This document shows positions 53,837 through 59,804 of a DNA stretch of 59,804 nt, piece after piece. Under the pieces are notes generated by a model. The model made no database searches and was not told the DNA's origin. It saw only the letters and a program-made list of their open reading frames with translations. The translations under genes and the position numbers were made by a program. Source of the stretch: an uncultured Oscillospiraceae bacterium (GTDB taxonomy: Bacteria; Bacillota; Clostridia; Oscillospirales; Oscillospiraceae). The stretch's first letter is position 1; each line of letters starts with the position of its first letter. The stretch covers positions 1 to 59,804 of the forward strand of contig CANQRQ010000017.1 of NCBI GenBank assembly GCA_947626315.1. Direction: 5' to 3'.

Positions 53837-54067
53837 TGGTGGAGATTGGGGAGTTGACCTGCGCTGCGGCACAGGCCGCCTCGGGTTGCAAAGCGCCCCC
53901 GGCGCTTTGCTAAGAGCCCTCGGGTTCAACTCCCATAATAGGGCAAAAAGAGACCCTCTACAGGGACCCCATAAAAGGGCAACGCCCTTTTATGGGGATA
54001 AGGAAGAAGCACAGTGAATCCTGGAGCATTGCTGCTTGCGGCAATGCGATCCATTCACTGTGCTTCT
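53837..54067. repeat. tmRNA 3'-end-like repeats with large hairpins
   Basis: TGGTGGAGAT, the complement of the tmRNA 3' end, occurs at 53837-53846, 54072-54081 and, as the real end, 54123-54132. The first copy extends as TTGGGGAGTTGACC, close to the tmRNA T-arm. In between lie perfect hairpins: GCAAAGCGCC (53888-53897/53901-53910), CCCCATAAAAGGGC (53967-53980/53984-53997) and AGAAGCACAGTGAAT (54005-54019/54053-54067). Confidence 0.55.
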
Positions 54068-54122
54068 GACGTGGTGGAGATAAGGGGACCTTGTACGAAC
54101 CAAGGTTCGCCTGGCTCTCCTT

Positions 54123-54470
54123 TGGTGGAGATGGGGGGAGTTGAACCCCCGTCCGAAAGCGTTTTGACAGGAACTTCTCCGGGCGCAGGCGGTCCTTTAC
54201 TTTCCCTTATCCCGGCGCGGGCCGCCACGCTCCGGGACTTGGTAGCTTCATTATGCGTGGCCGGCTCAAAGCTTTGCCGGCGCACGGGCACCACTGATCG
54301 ACGCTCCGTCCCGGGCCGTGGTCCTCCCGGGCGGAACGCTCGCTATTTAAGCAGCGAGAAGAACAGGTTCGTTGTTGTTCTTTAATTTATAAGCTGCCCA
54401 TTTTAAGGATGGTAGGCGCATCCGCCCGCTATTCCGGCCTCCGCACCCCCGTCGAAACCGGTACATCCCC
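54123..54470 (-). ncRNA. ssrA: Transfer-messenger RNA (tmRNA)
   Basis: It rescues stalled ribosomes with SmpB. On the minus strand the RNA starts GGGGATGTACCGGTTTCGAC (54470) and ends in the T-arm GGGGGTTCAACTCCCCCC and CATCTCCACCA (54123). The seven-base acceptor stem GGGGATG pairs with CATCTCC, with discriminator A and an encoded CCA. The tag frame ends at TAA 54349-54347 and reads (A)KNNNEPVLLAA or (A)NNNEPVLLAA depending on the resume codon. About 348 nt long, single-piece. smpB lies 0.6 kb away. Confidence 0.95.
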
Positions 54471-54479
54471 AGATTTCAA

Positions 54480-54560
54480 ATTAGGAATTAGGAATTATCA
54501 TCAGTCAGGAATGAGGAATAGAGGGAATGCGTTATCAATCCTTTCATTCCTCATTCCTAA
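54480..54560. repeat. Imperfect inverted repeat of GGAAT(T/G)A units
   Basis: ATTAGGAATTAGGAATTA (54481-54498) and the reverse-oriented ATTCCTCATTCCTAATT (54544-54560) bracket 45 bp that also contains GGAATGAGGAATAG. It occupies the whole gap between the tmRNA 5' end and ppi, so it must contain the tmRNA promoter and the cyclophilin 3' end. It could be a small palindromic repeat element. Confidence 0.5.
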
Positions 54561-54566
54561 TTGTTT

Positions 54567-55085
54567 TTACGCCTTGACCGGCTCGGGATAGTCTACGCCG
54601 AAGGTCTCCACCGTGACTTTCTTCATCACCTGGGGCGTCCGGGGCTTGTCGTTGTAGTCGGTGCGCACAGCGCAGATCCGGTCCACCGCCTCGATGCCCT
54701 CGATGACCTTGCCGAACGCGGCGTACTGCCCGTCCAGATGGGGGGAATTCTGGTGCATGATGAAAAACTGGCTGCCGGCGGAGTTGGGCGCCATGGTGCG
54801 GGCCATAGAGAGCACGCCCCGGTCATGCTTCAGGTCGTTTTTAAAGCCGTTGGCGGTGAATTCGCCCTTGATGCTGTACCCCGGGCCGCCGACGCCGATC
54901 CCCTTGGGGTCGCCGCCCTGGATCATAAAGCCGGGAATCACCCGGTGTAAGATCACGCCGTCATAAAAGCCCTTCTTCACCAGAGAGATGAAATTGTTCA
55001 CCGTGTTGGGGGCAATCTCCGGGTACAGTTCCGCCTTGATCACATCGCCGTTTTCCATTTCAATCGTCACAACAGGCTTGCTCAT
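54567..55085 (-). CDS. Cyclophilin-type peptidyl-prolyl cis-trans isomerase
   Basis: The 172-residue cyclophilin has YDGVILHRVIPGFMIQGGDP with the catalytic Arg, and GVLSMARTMAPNSAGSQFFI. No signal peptide, so it acts in the cytoplasm. The ATG overlaps the smpB stop by 4 nt. Confidence 0.95.
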   Translation of the reverse strand: MSKPVVTIEMENGDVIKAELYPEIAPNTVNNFISLVKKGFYDGVILHRVIPGFMIQGGDPKGIGVGGPGYSIKGEFTANGFKNDLKHDRGVLSMARTMAPNSAGSQFFIMHQNSPHLDGQYAAFGKVIEGIEAVDRICAVRTDYNDKPRTPQVMKKVTVETFGVDYPEPVKA

Positions 55086-55555
55086 GTGTAATTCTTCTCC
55101 TTTATCATTCTGTCGATTTCCCGCTTGGATTGACGGTCCGCCTCCGCGTCCCGCTTGTCGTGGAGCTTCTTGCCCTTGCAGAGGCCCAGCTCTACCTTCA
55201 CGCGGCTGTCCTTGAAATACAGGGAGAGCGGCACCAGCGCCACCCCGTCCTGCATGACACGGGCGTTGAGCTTGAGGATCTCCCGCTTGTGCATCAGCAG
55301 ACGCCGGGGCCGGACCGGGTCCTTATTGAAAATATTGCCGTGCTCATAGGGGCTGATGTGCATCCCGCGCACAAAGAGCTCCCCGTCCTTGACAGTACAG
55401 AAAGCGTCCTTCAGGTTCACCTGGCCCGCCCGGATGGATTTCACCTCCGTGCCCGCCAGCTCGATACCGGCCTCATAGCGCTCCAGCACAAAGTATTCAT
55501 GATAGGCTTTCCGGTTGTCCGCCACATGCTTTATGCCCAGCTGCTTCGGGGCCAT
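55082..55555 (-). CDS. smpB: SsrA-binding protein SmpB
   Basis: The 157-residue tmRNA partner has VADNRKAYHEYFVLERYEAG, GTEVKSIRAGQVNLKDAF and a basic helical tail (KRDAEADRQSKREIDR). It is near ssrA, which is common in Firmicutes. Confidence 0.97.
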   Translation of the reverse strand: MAPKQLGIKHVADNRKAYHEYFVLERYEAGIELAGTEVKSIRAGQVNLKDAFCTVKDGELFVRGMHISPYEHGNIFNKDPVRPRRLLMHKREILKLNARVMQDGVALVPLSLYFKDSRVKVELGLCKGKKLHDKRDAEADRQSKREIDRMIKEKNYT

Positions 55556-55701
55556 GGACTCACTTCCCTTCGTTCCTTGCCTATTCTACCACAGCCCTGG
55601 GCAAAATAAAAGAAAAAAATGTTAATTCCTACCGCCGCTCTTCCGGAATATCGCCGGGCCGGCTGCGGAAAATAAAGACACAAGGAAAGGAGAAAGCGCG
55701 T

Positions 55702-56136
55702 ATGATCGAACAAGACACCGTAAAACTGCTCCGGGAGTGCGACGCCGGCATTAAAATGGGCGTGTCCTCCATCGACGAGGTGCTGGACTCCGTGTGCAGC
55801 CCCAGCATGCGGCAGCTTCTGGACAGCTGCAGGCAGGAGCACGAGAAGCTGAAAAACGAGACCCGGACCCTGCTGCGGACTTACTGCGACCAGGGGAAGG
55901 ACGCAAACCCCCTCGCCAAGGGCATGTCCTGGATGAAGACCAACATGAAGCTGGGCGTGGACGACTCTGACCAGACCATTGCGGACCTGATGACCGACGG
56001 CTGCAACATGGGCGTCAAGTCCCTCAACCGCTACCTGAACCAGTACAAGGCCGCCAGCGAGTCCTCTAAAGACATCGCCCGGCGCCTGATCGACCTGGAG
56101 CACCAGCTGAGCCTGGACATGCGGCCCTTCCTGTAA
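55702..56136 (+). CDS. Helical-bundle protein of unknown function (DUF2383-like)
   Basis: The 144-residue product starts MIEQDTVKLLRECDAGIKMG and is predicted to be four amphipathic helices with conserved Met/Lys patches (GMSWMKTNMKLG). It resembles the ferritin-like DUF2383 family in size and layout, but I see no complete di-iron ligand set. It is common in clostridia in this form. AAGGAG lies 11 nt before the ATG. It appears monocistronic. Confidence 0.75.
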   Translation: MIEQDTVKLLRECDAGIKMGVSSIDEVLDSVCSPSMRQLLDSCRQEHEKLKNETRTLLRTYCDQGKDANPLAKGMSWMKTNMKLGVDDSDQTIADLMTDGCNMGVKSLNRYLNQYKAASESSKDIARRLIDLEHQLSLDMRPFL

Positions 56137-56148
56137 AGGGCCGGAACA

Positions 56149-56184
56149 GCCCGAGGGTCTGTCTTTCCGGACCCTCGGGCTGTG
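56149..56184. terminator. Bidirectional hairpin between convergent genes
   Basis: A 13-bp stem CAGCCCGAGGGTC (56149-56161) pairs with 56172-56184 and has a 10-nt loop. It lies between convergent gene ends (56136 and 56199). The T-run is weak, so termination may be partial. Confidence 0.65.
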
Positions 56185-56198
56185 TCAGGATTTTCCGC

Positions 56199-57215
56199 TC
56201 AGGCGATAGCGGCGGCCGCTTGGTCAAAGGCGGCGTGGTATTCGCCGGCGTCCGCACGCCACTGCGGGTCCTCTGTTCCGCTCCCCGGCAGCGCTCCCTG
56301 CAGGTATTGGGCCAGATAGCGGGTAAATTTTTCCGCGCCCAGAAAATTCATGTGCTGGCTGTCAAAGAAATCCGTTGCCAGGGACAGGCCGATTTCATCG
56401 TAGCGCTCATTGAAATCGGTATAAGGAAGGCCCTCCGCTTCCGCCAGGGCGGCAATGCTGTTTAAACGCCGCTCTTCCGTCTCGTCGGCGTTGTTGGGCG
56501 TTTTAATAAGCCAGAGCGGCACGCCCGTCTCCCGGCAGAGGCGGATGATCTCTCGCAGGACCTGCTCGTTTTCCTCCGGAACAGCCTCGGTCTCCCGGCT
56601 CAGGATCGGGCCCGCGGACAGCGGCCTGGTCCCCTCCAGCAGAACATAGCCCTTCAGCGGGTCCCGCTGCTCCCAGCGGCGGTAGGTCAGATCCGCCGTG
56701 ATCAGCGTCTCCCAGCGGCCGTGATAGGTGATAAACGGCGTCAGCAGCGGCAGCCAGTCCCCATGGTCCGCCAGCTTGACCGCCATTTCAATTTTGTTCC
56801 GCCCAAAGGGGAAATGGTCAATGGCGCTGTGGACGGCGCCCTCGTCGTAATACATCTGCTGGCAGAACATATGCAGCTCCAGGACCACGCACTTGGGGGT
56901 CTGGCTGCGCAGCGCCTCCCGGATGTAATAATAGGTCGCCCAGATCGGCTGGGACTGGGAGGCCAGGACATAGCTTTTAAGCCCGGTCTCCTCCCAAAGC
57001 AGCGGCGGCGCAACCGAGGTATACATATGAGAGGTGCCGAAAAACAGCAGGTCAAATTCATCCGCCGGCTCGTTGAAGAAGCCTGCCAGCTTGGTGGTCA
57101 TATCAAACGGCTTGTCCAAATCCTTCCGGATCAGGATCCCGCTCAACAGCAGCAGACCCAGACAGAACAGAAGCAGCAGCGCGGCAAATCTCAGAAGGAT
57201 CCGTCTTTTTTTCAT
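56199..57215 (-). CDS. Membrane-anchored SGNH-like protein, partner of an MBOAT acyltransferase
   Basis: The 338-residue protein has a basic start (MKKRRILLRF), one membrane anchor (about 8-28) and an exported SGNH-like domain: FFGTSHMYTS (block I, Ser) and DSQHMNFLGAEKF (Asp/His pair near the C-terminus). Similar proteins (AlgJ/AlgX, DltD, PatB types) move acyl groups onto extracellular polymers together with an MBOAT protein. That partner is directly upstream (10 nt). The target polymer is unknown. Confidence 0.8.
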   Translation of the reverse strand: MKKRRILLRFAALLLLFCLGLLLLSGILIRKDLDKPFDMTTKLAGFFNEPADEFDLLFFGTSHMYTSVAPPLLWEETGLKSYVLASQSQPIWATYYYIREALRSQTPKCVVLELHMFCQQMYYDEGAVHSAIDHFPFGRNKIEMAVKLADHGDWLPLLTPFITYHGRWETLITADLTYRRWEQRDPLKGYVLLEGTRPLSAGPILSRETEAVPEENEQVLREIIRLCRETGVPLWLIKTPNNADETEERRLNSIAALAEAEGLPYTDFNERYDEIGLSLATDFFDSQHMNFLGAEKFTRYLAQYLQGALPGSGTEDPQWRADAGEYHAAFDQAAAAIA

Positions 57216-57225
57216 GGTCTCCCCC

Positions 57226-58695
57226 TCAGAATTGGAAATAGATAAACGCCGTCTCGTTGTAGCCCGGCCCATACACGCCGAAGACCAGCACCGTGTAAAT
57301 TCCGATCAGATACAGGCTCCAGCGGAGGGGCAGCGGCAGCGCCAGCAGCTTTTCCCGGGGTACGATCCCCCGGCGGCGCAGGACGCTGCATCCGATCAGC
57401 ACCACTGTGAAAAAGCCGGTCACCAGCCAGGCCCGGGCGGACAGGCCCATGCTCAAACCTTCGGCAGACCCAGGTGCCGTCAGCCGGCCGAGGATCTCAA
57501 CCGCCTGCCCCATGGAATCCGCCCGGAAAAAGAACCAGGAGAACCACAGCAGGACAAAGGTCCCCAGGCAGGCGATGACCTTCCGCGGGTATCCGTCCGG
57601 GTCGACGTGCAAGGCGCGGTAAGCCCGGTCCCGCAGGCCGCGGGTCATGTCCCCCGTCACCTGGTACAGGCCGTGCAGCAGGCCGTAAAATACATAGTGC
57701 CAGCTGGCGCCGTGCCACAGGCCGCTGACCAGAAAAACCGTCAGGATGTTCCGGTATTTTTTCCAGCGCCCTGCCCGGCTCCCGCCCAGGGGAATGTAGA
57801 GATAATCCCGAAACCAGGTGGAGAGGGAGATGTGCCAGTTGCGCCAGAACTCGGCGATGCTTCTGGAAAAGTACGGCTGCCGGAAATTCTCCATAAGCCG
57901 GAAGCCCATCACCTCGGCGGCCCCGCGGGCGATGTCCGTATAAGAGGAAAAATCGCAATAGATCTGCACGGCAAAGCACAGTGTGGCCAAGGCCAGCTGC
58001 CAGCCTGCCGCCGCCGTATACTGGGCATACACCGCGTCGACCGCGATGGCCAGCCTGTCCGCCAACACCAGCTTCTGAAAATAGCCCCAGAGCATCAGCA
58101 GCAGGCCGCGTTTCATCCGCTCATAATCAAAGCGGTGTTCCTCATGGATCTGGGAGATCAGATTGGTAGAACGCTCGATCGGCCCCGCCACCAGCTGCGG
58201 GAAGAAGGAGACAAACAGCGCGTAGCGGAAGAAATTTTTCTCCGCCGGGAGCTTTCCCCGATAGACATCCATCGTGTAGCCCAGCGCCTGGAAGGTATAA
58301 AAGGAGATGCCTACCGGCAAAATCACGTCAAAACGCGGCCGAAGCGGAGCGATTCCCACCAGCCGCAGCACAAGATTCAGGTTGTCCAGGGTGAAGTAAT
58401 AGTACTTAAAGAAAAACAGGATACCCAGGTTGGCGGCAAAGCTGAGCGCCAGCGTCCACCGTCTGCGGAGGACAGCGGCGCGGCCCTCCCCGCCGGCCAG
58501 CGCGAGCAGGCGGCCCGCCATATAGGTAATGGCGGTGGAGGTGAGCATCAGCAGGGCATAGGCCGGGTTCCAGCACATATAGAAGTAATAGCTGGCCCCT
58601 AAAAGCCAGAGCGTTTGGGCGCGCCGGGGAATCAGGAAATAGACGAGGGTGACGACCGGGAAAAAGATCAGAAATCCCAATGAATTGAATAGCAC
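57226..58695 (-). CDS. MBOAT-family O-acyltransferase (AlgI-like)
   Basis: The 489-residue multi-pass protein has YCDFSSYTDIARGAAEVMGF, the LPVGISFYTFQALGY segment and the catalytic histidine region GLWHGASWHYVFYGLLHG. It is predicted to carry acyl groups across the membrane for polymer O-acylation. It starts with GTG 58695, AGGAGGTG at 5 nt. It forms an operon with the SGNH gene; a good promoter lies upstream. Confidence 0.93.
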   Translation of the reverse strand: MLFNSLGFLIFFPVVTLVYFLIPRRAQTLWLLGASYYFYMCWNPAYALLMLTSTAITYMAGRLLALAGGEGRAAVLRRRWTLALSFAANLGILFFFKYYYFTLDNLNLVLRLVGIAPLRPRFDVILPVGISFYTFQALGYTMDVYRGKLPAEKNFFRYALFVSFFPQLVAGPIERSTNLISQIHEEHRFDYERMKRGLLLMLWGYFQKLVLADRLAIAVDAVYAQYTAAAGWQLALATLCFAVQIYCDFSSYTDIARGAAEVMGFRLMENFRQPYFSRSIAEFWRNWHISLSTWFRDYLYIPLGGSRAGRWKKYRNILTVFLVSGLWHGASWHYVFYGLLHGLYQVTGDMTRGLRDRAYRALHVDPDGYPRKVIACLGTFVLLWFSWFFFRADSMGQAVEILGRLTAPGSAEGLSMGLSARAWLVTGFFTVVLIGCSVLRRRGIVPREKLLALPLPLRWSLYLIGIYTVLVFGVYGPGYNETAFIYFQF

Positions 58696-58742
58696 AGCCT
58701 CACCTCCTGCCCCGCGAGTTTGCCAGTTTCACGGCTTCTCAT

Positions 58743-58771
58743 ATTCTAATGGACGCTTTCCGCTTTGTCAA
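58743..58771 (-). promoter_or_regulatory. Promoter of the MBOAT-SGNH operon
   Basis: On the minus strand TTGACA (58771-58766) and TAGAAT (58748-58743) are 17 nt apart. The -35 boxes of this and the larE promoter are only 16 bp apart. Confidence 0.75.
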
Positions 58772-58787
58772 GCCTGGCGGACCTGTG

Positions 58788-58816
58788 TTGACCCGCCGGA
58801 AGGGGCGTGGTATAAT
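58788..58816 (+). promoter_or_regulatory. larE promoter
   Basis: TTGACC (58788-58793) and TATAAT (58811-58816) are 17 nt apart, near consensus. The ATG follows 45 nt later. Confidence 0.85.
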
Positions 58817-58860
58817 AGCCGCAAACGGCTAAGGCGGAAATACGGCGCGGGAGGCGGCAT

Positions 58861-59676
58861 ATGGACGCGGTACATGAAAAGCAGCAAAAGCTCCGGGAGC
58901 TTCTGGCCTCTTACGGCTCTGTGGCAGTGGCTTTTTCCGGCGGGGTGGATTCCAGTTATCTCCTCTGCCTTGCCCAGCGGACGCTGGGGGAGAGGGCCGC
59001 GGCGGTCACCGCCGTCTCCCCCGTCTTTCCCCGGTGGGAGTCGGAGGAGGCGGAGGTCTTCTGCCGGACCCGGGGCATCCGGCAGATCCTGTGCCGGATG
59101 AATCCGCTGGACCTGCCGGGCTTCCGGCAAAATCCCGCGAACCGCTGCTATCTGTGCAAGCGCTCTCTCTTTGAGACCTTTCTCAGCCTGGCCCGGGAGC
59201 AGGGCTTCCCTGTTCTGGCGGACGGCTCCAACGTGGACGACGAGGGGGATTACCGACCAGGTCTCGCCGCCGTCAGGGAGCTGGGGATCCGCAGCCCGCT
59301 CCGGGAGGCAGGCCTGCGCAAGGAGGAGATCCGCCTTCTCTCCCGGGAGCTTGGCCTGCCCAACTGGGACAAGCCCTCCTTCGCCTGCCTGGCCTCCCGC
59401 TTTGTGTACGGGGAGGAGATCACGGAGGAAAAGCTCGCCATGGTGGAGCGGGCGGAGACGCTGCTGCTGGACCTGGGGTTTCGGCAGGTCCGGGTCCGGA
59501 TACACGGGACCCTGGCCCGGCTGGAGCTTCTGCCGGAGGATTTTCCGCGGTTTATGGCGGAGGAGCTCCGCCTGACCGTGCAGCGGGAGCTGAAGGCTCT
59601 GGGCTTTCGCTATGTGTCTCTGGACTTGGCGGGCTACCGCAGCGGGAGCATGAACGCTTCTCTGCCCTCTCTCTAA
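58861..59676 (+). CDS. larE: ATP-dependent sacrificial sulfur transferase LarE
   Basis: It donates sulfur to the nickel-pincer nucleotide cofactor used by LarA-type racemases. The 271-residue product has the PP-loop SGGVDSSYLL (about 26-35), NRCYLCKRSLFETF (a CxxC) and PSFACLASRF with the sulfur-donating Cys. The extra CxxC fits the 4Fe-4S version of LarE, which does not sacrifice its own Cys; that is inference. GGGAGG lies 6 nt before the ATG. No larA, larB or larC is in the window. Confidence 0.9.
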   Translation: MDAVHEKQQKLRELLASYGSVAVAFSGGVDSSYLLCLAQRTLGERAAAVTAVSPVFPRWESEEAEVFCRTRGIRQILCRMNPLDLPGFRQNPANRCYLCKRSLFETFLSLAREQGFPVLADGSNVDDEGDYRPGLAAVRELGIRSPLREAGLRKEEIRLLSRELGLPNWDKPSFACLASRFVYGEEITEEKLAMVERAETLLLDLGFRQVRVRIHGTLARLELLPEDFPRFMAEELRLTVQRELKALGFRYVSLDLAGYRSGSMNASLPSL

Positions 59677-59690
59677 GAGATAAAAGGCAC

Positions 59691-59804
59691 ATCGGGTAGG
59701 AGGCCCCTGACGGGGCCGACCTCCCACACCACCGTGCGTACGGTTCCGTACACGGCGGTTCAATCGCATAAGTGCAGGGACTCGTACCTGTCGGATAGGC
59801 TATA
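59691..59804 (-). mobile_element. Group II intron, 3' part (domains V and VI), truncated by the window end
   Basis: Read on the minus strand the segment contains a domain-V-like hairpin (59761-59728: ACCGCCGTG and TACGG paired with CCGTA and CACGGTGGT around GAAC) followed by GTGTGGGAGG and a domain-VI-like GC hairpin (GGCCCC/GGGGCC), ending CTACCCGAT (59699-59691), the usual 3' end of bacterial group II introns. The intron-encoded reverse transcriptase would lie beyond 59804. It sits 14 nt past the larE stop in opposite orientation. Confidence 0.8.

Noticed and set aside
54072-54110. tRNA on the minus strand ending in CTCCACCA
   Set aside because: A T-arm-like hairpin exists, but its loop is not TTCRANY and no D-arm, anticodon arm or matching 5' acceptor strand is found.
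53575-54294. Several 60-123 codon frames in the gap before ssrA
   Set aside because: They overlap hairpin arrays and the tmRNA gene itself, have no ribosome binding sites and no recognisable products.

Overview
This is a GC-rich chromosomal segment of a spore-forming, Gram-positive-type member of the Clostridia, most likely the Oscillospiraceae (Oscillibacter/Flavonifractor/Lawsonibacter-like). The family assignment is my inference. It rests on the sporulation genes (an uninterrupted sigK, yqfC, yqfD, ylbJ, a PASTA-type SpoVD-like transpeptidase), the Firmicute dcw gene order, a meso-DAP type MurE, YlxR/YlxQ in the nusA-infB operon, and a tmRNA/SmpB pair. Nearly everything is ordinary core genome. 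The unusual material sits between genes and in the 46-60 kb part.

Layout. 1-460: two tandem 192/193-bp repeat units made of hairpins. 451-8.9 kb (minus strand): the rimP-nusA-ylxR-ylxQ-infB-rbfA-nrnA-truB-ribF translation/RNA operon, with a promoter and a leader terminator in front of rimP. 9-12.7 kb: a VanY-like carboxypeptidase, sigK, then on the plus strand a THEP1-type NTPase, sfsA and a His-rich CsoR/RcnR-type metal repressor. 12.7-26.3 kb (minus): a YihY membrane protein and the dcw cluster mraZ-rsmH-ftsL-PBP-murE-mraY-ftsW-murG-murA-ftsQ-ftsZ. 26.4-30.8 kb (minus): eamA, uvrC, rsmD, coaD and a coiled-coil gene. 30.8-38.6 kb (minus): HPr, then yqfC-yqfD-phoH-ybeY-era-yqzL-recO-mutS2, including a 45-codon yqzL gene with a TTG start. 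38.6-46.4 kb: ylbJ, two half-size chromate transporters, a phosphosugar mutase, rlmH, yycJ, a second murA and a NUDIX hydrolase. 46.4-49.2 kb (plus): a CbiM/CbiQ/CbiO nickel/cobalt ECF importer. 49.2-53.4 kb: a flavoprotein, a membrane glycosyltransferase-like gene interrupted by a (TC)14 tract, and an MFS transporter. 53.4-54.5 kb: a hairpin-rich gap ending in the ssrA (tmRNA) gene. 54.6-59.7 kb: cyclophilin, smpB, a helical-bundle protein, an MBOAT/SGNH pair for surface-polymer acylation, and larE. The window ends inside a group II intron.

The most interesting signals are five. (1) The membrane glycosyltransferase-like gene at 49.9-51.9 kb is split by a 14-unit dinucleotide tract. One extra unit joins the two halves into about 648 codons, so this looks like a phase-variable surface-modification locus currently OFF. 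(2) A near-identical GC palindrome plus TATACT promoter lies both in front of the His-rich CsoR-like repressor (12.0 kb) and in front of the CbiMQO importer (46.4 kb). This predicts a nickel/cobalt regulon; larE (nickel-pincer cofactor synthesis) in the same window makes nickel the better guess. (3) The two repeats at the left end differ by three fully compensated base pairs, which indicates selection on RNA or DNA folding. (4) Several other intergenic stretches (12.5, 52.1, 53.6-54.1 kb) consist almost wholly of consecutive perfect hairpins. (5) The nusA operon has a complete intrinsic terminator between its promoter and its first gene.

Functional links: ribosome biogenesis and RNA turnover (rimP to ribF, era/ybeY, rsmD, rsmH, rlmH, smpB/ssrA); peptidoglycan synthesis and division (dcw cluster, second murA, VanY-like protein); sporulation (sigK, yqfCD, ylbJ); DNA repair (uvrC, mutS2, recO); metal handling (CsoR-like, CbiMQO, LarE); and cell-surface variation (phase-variable glycosyltransferase, MBOAT/SGNH).
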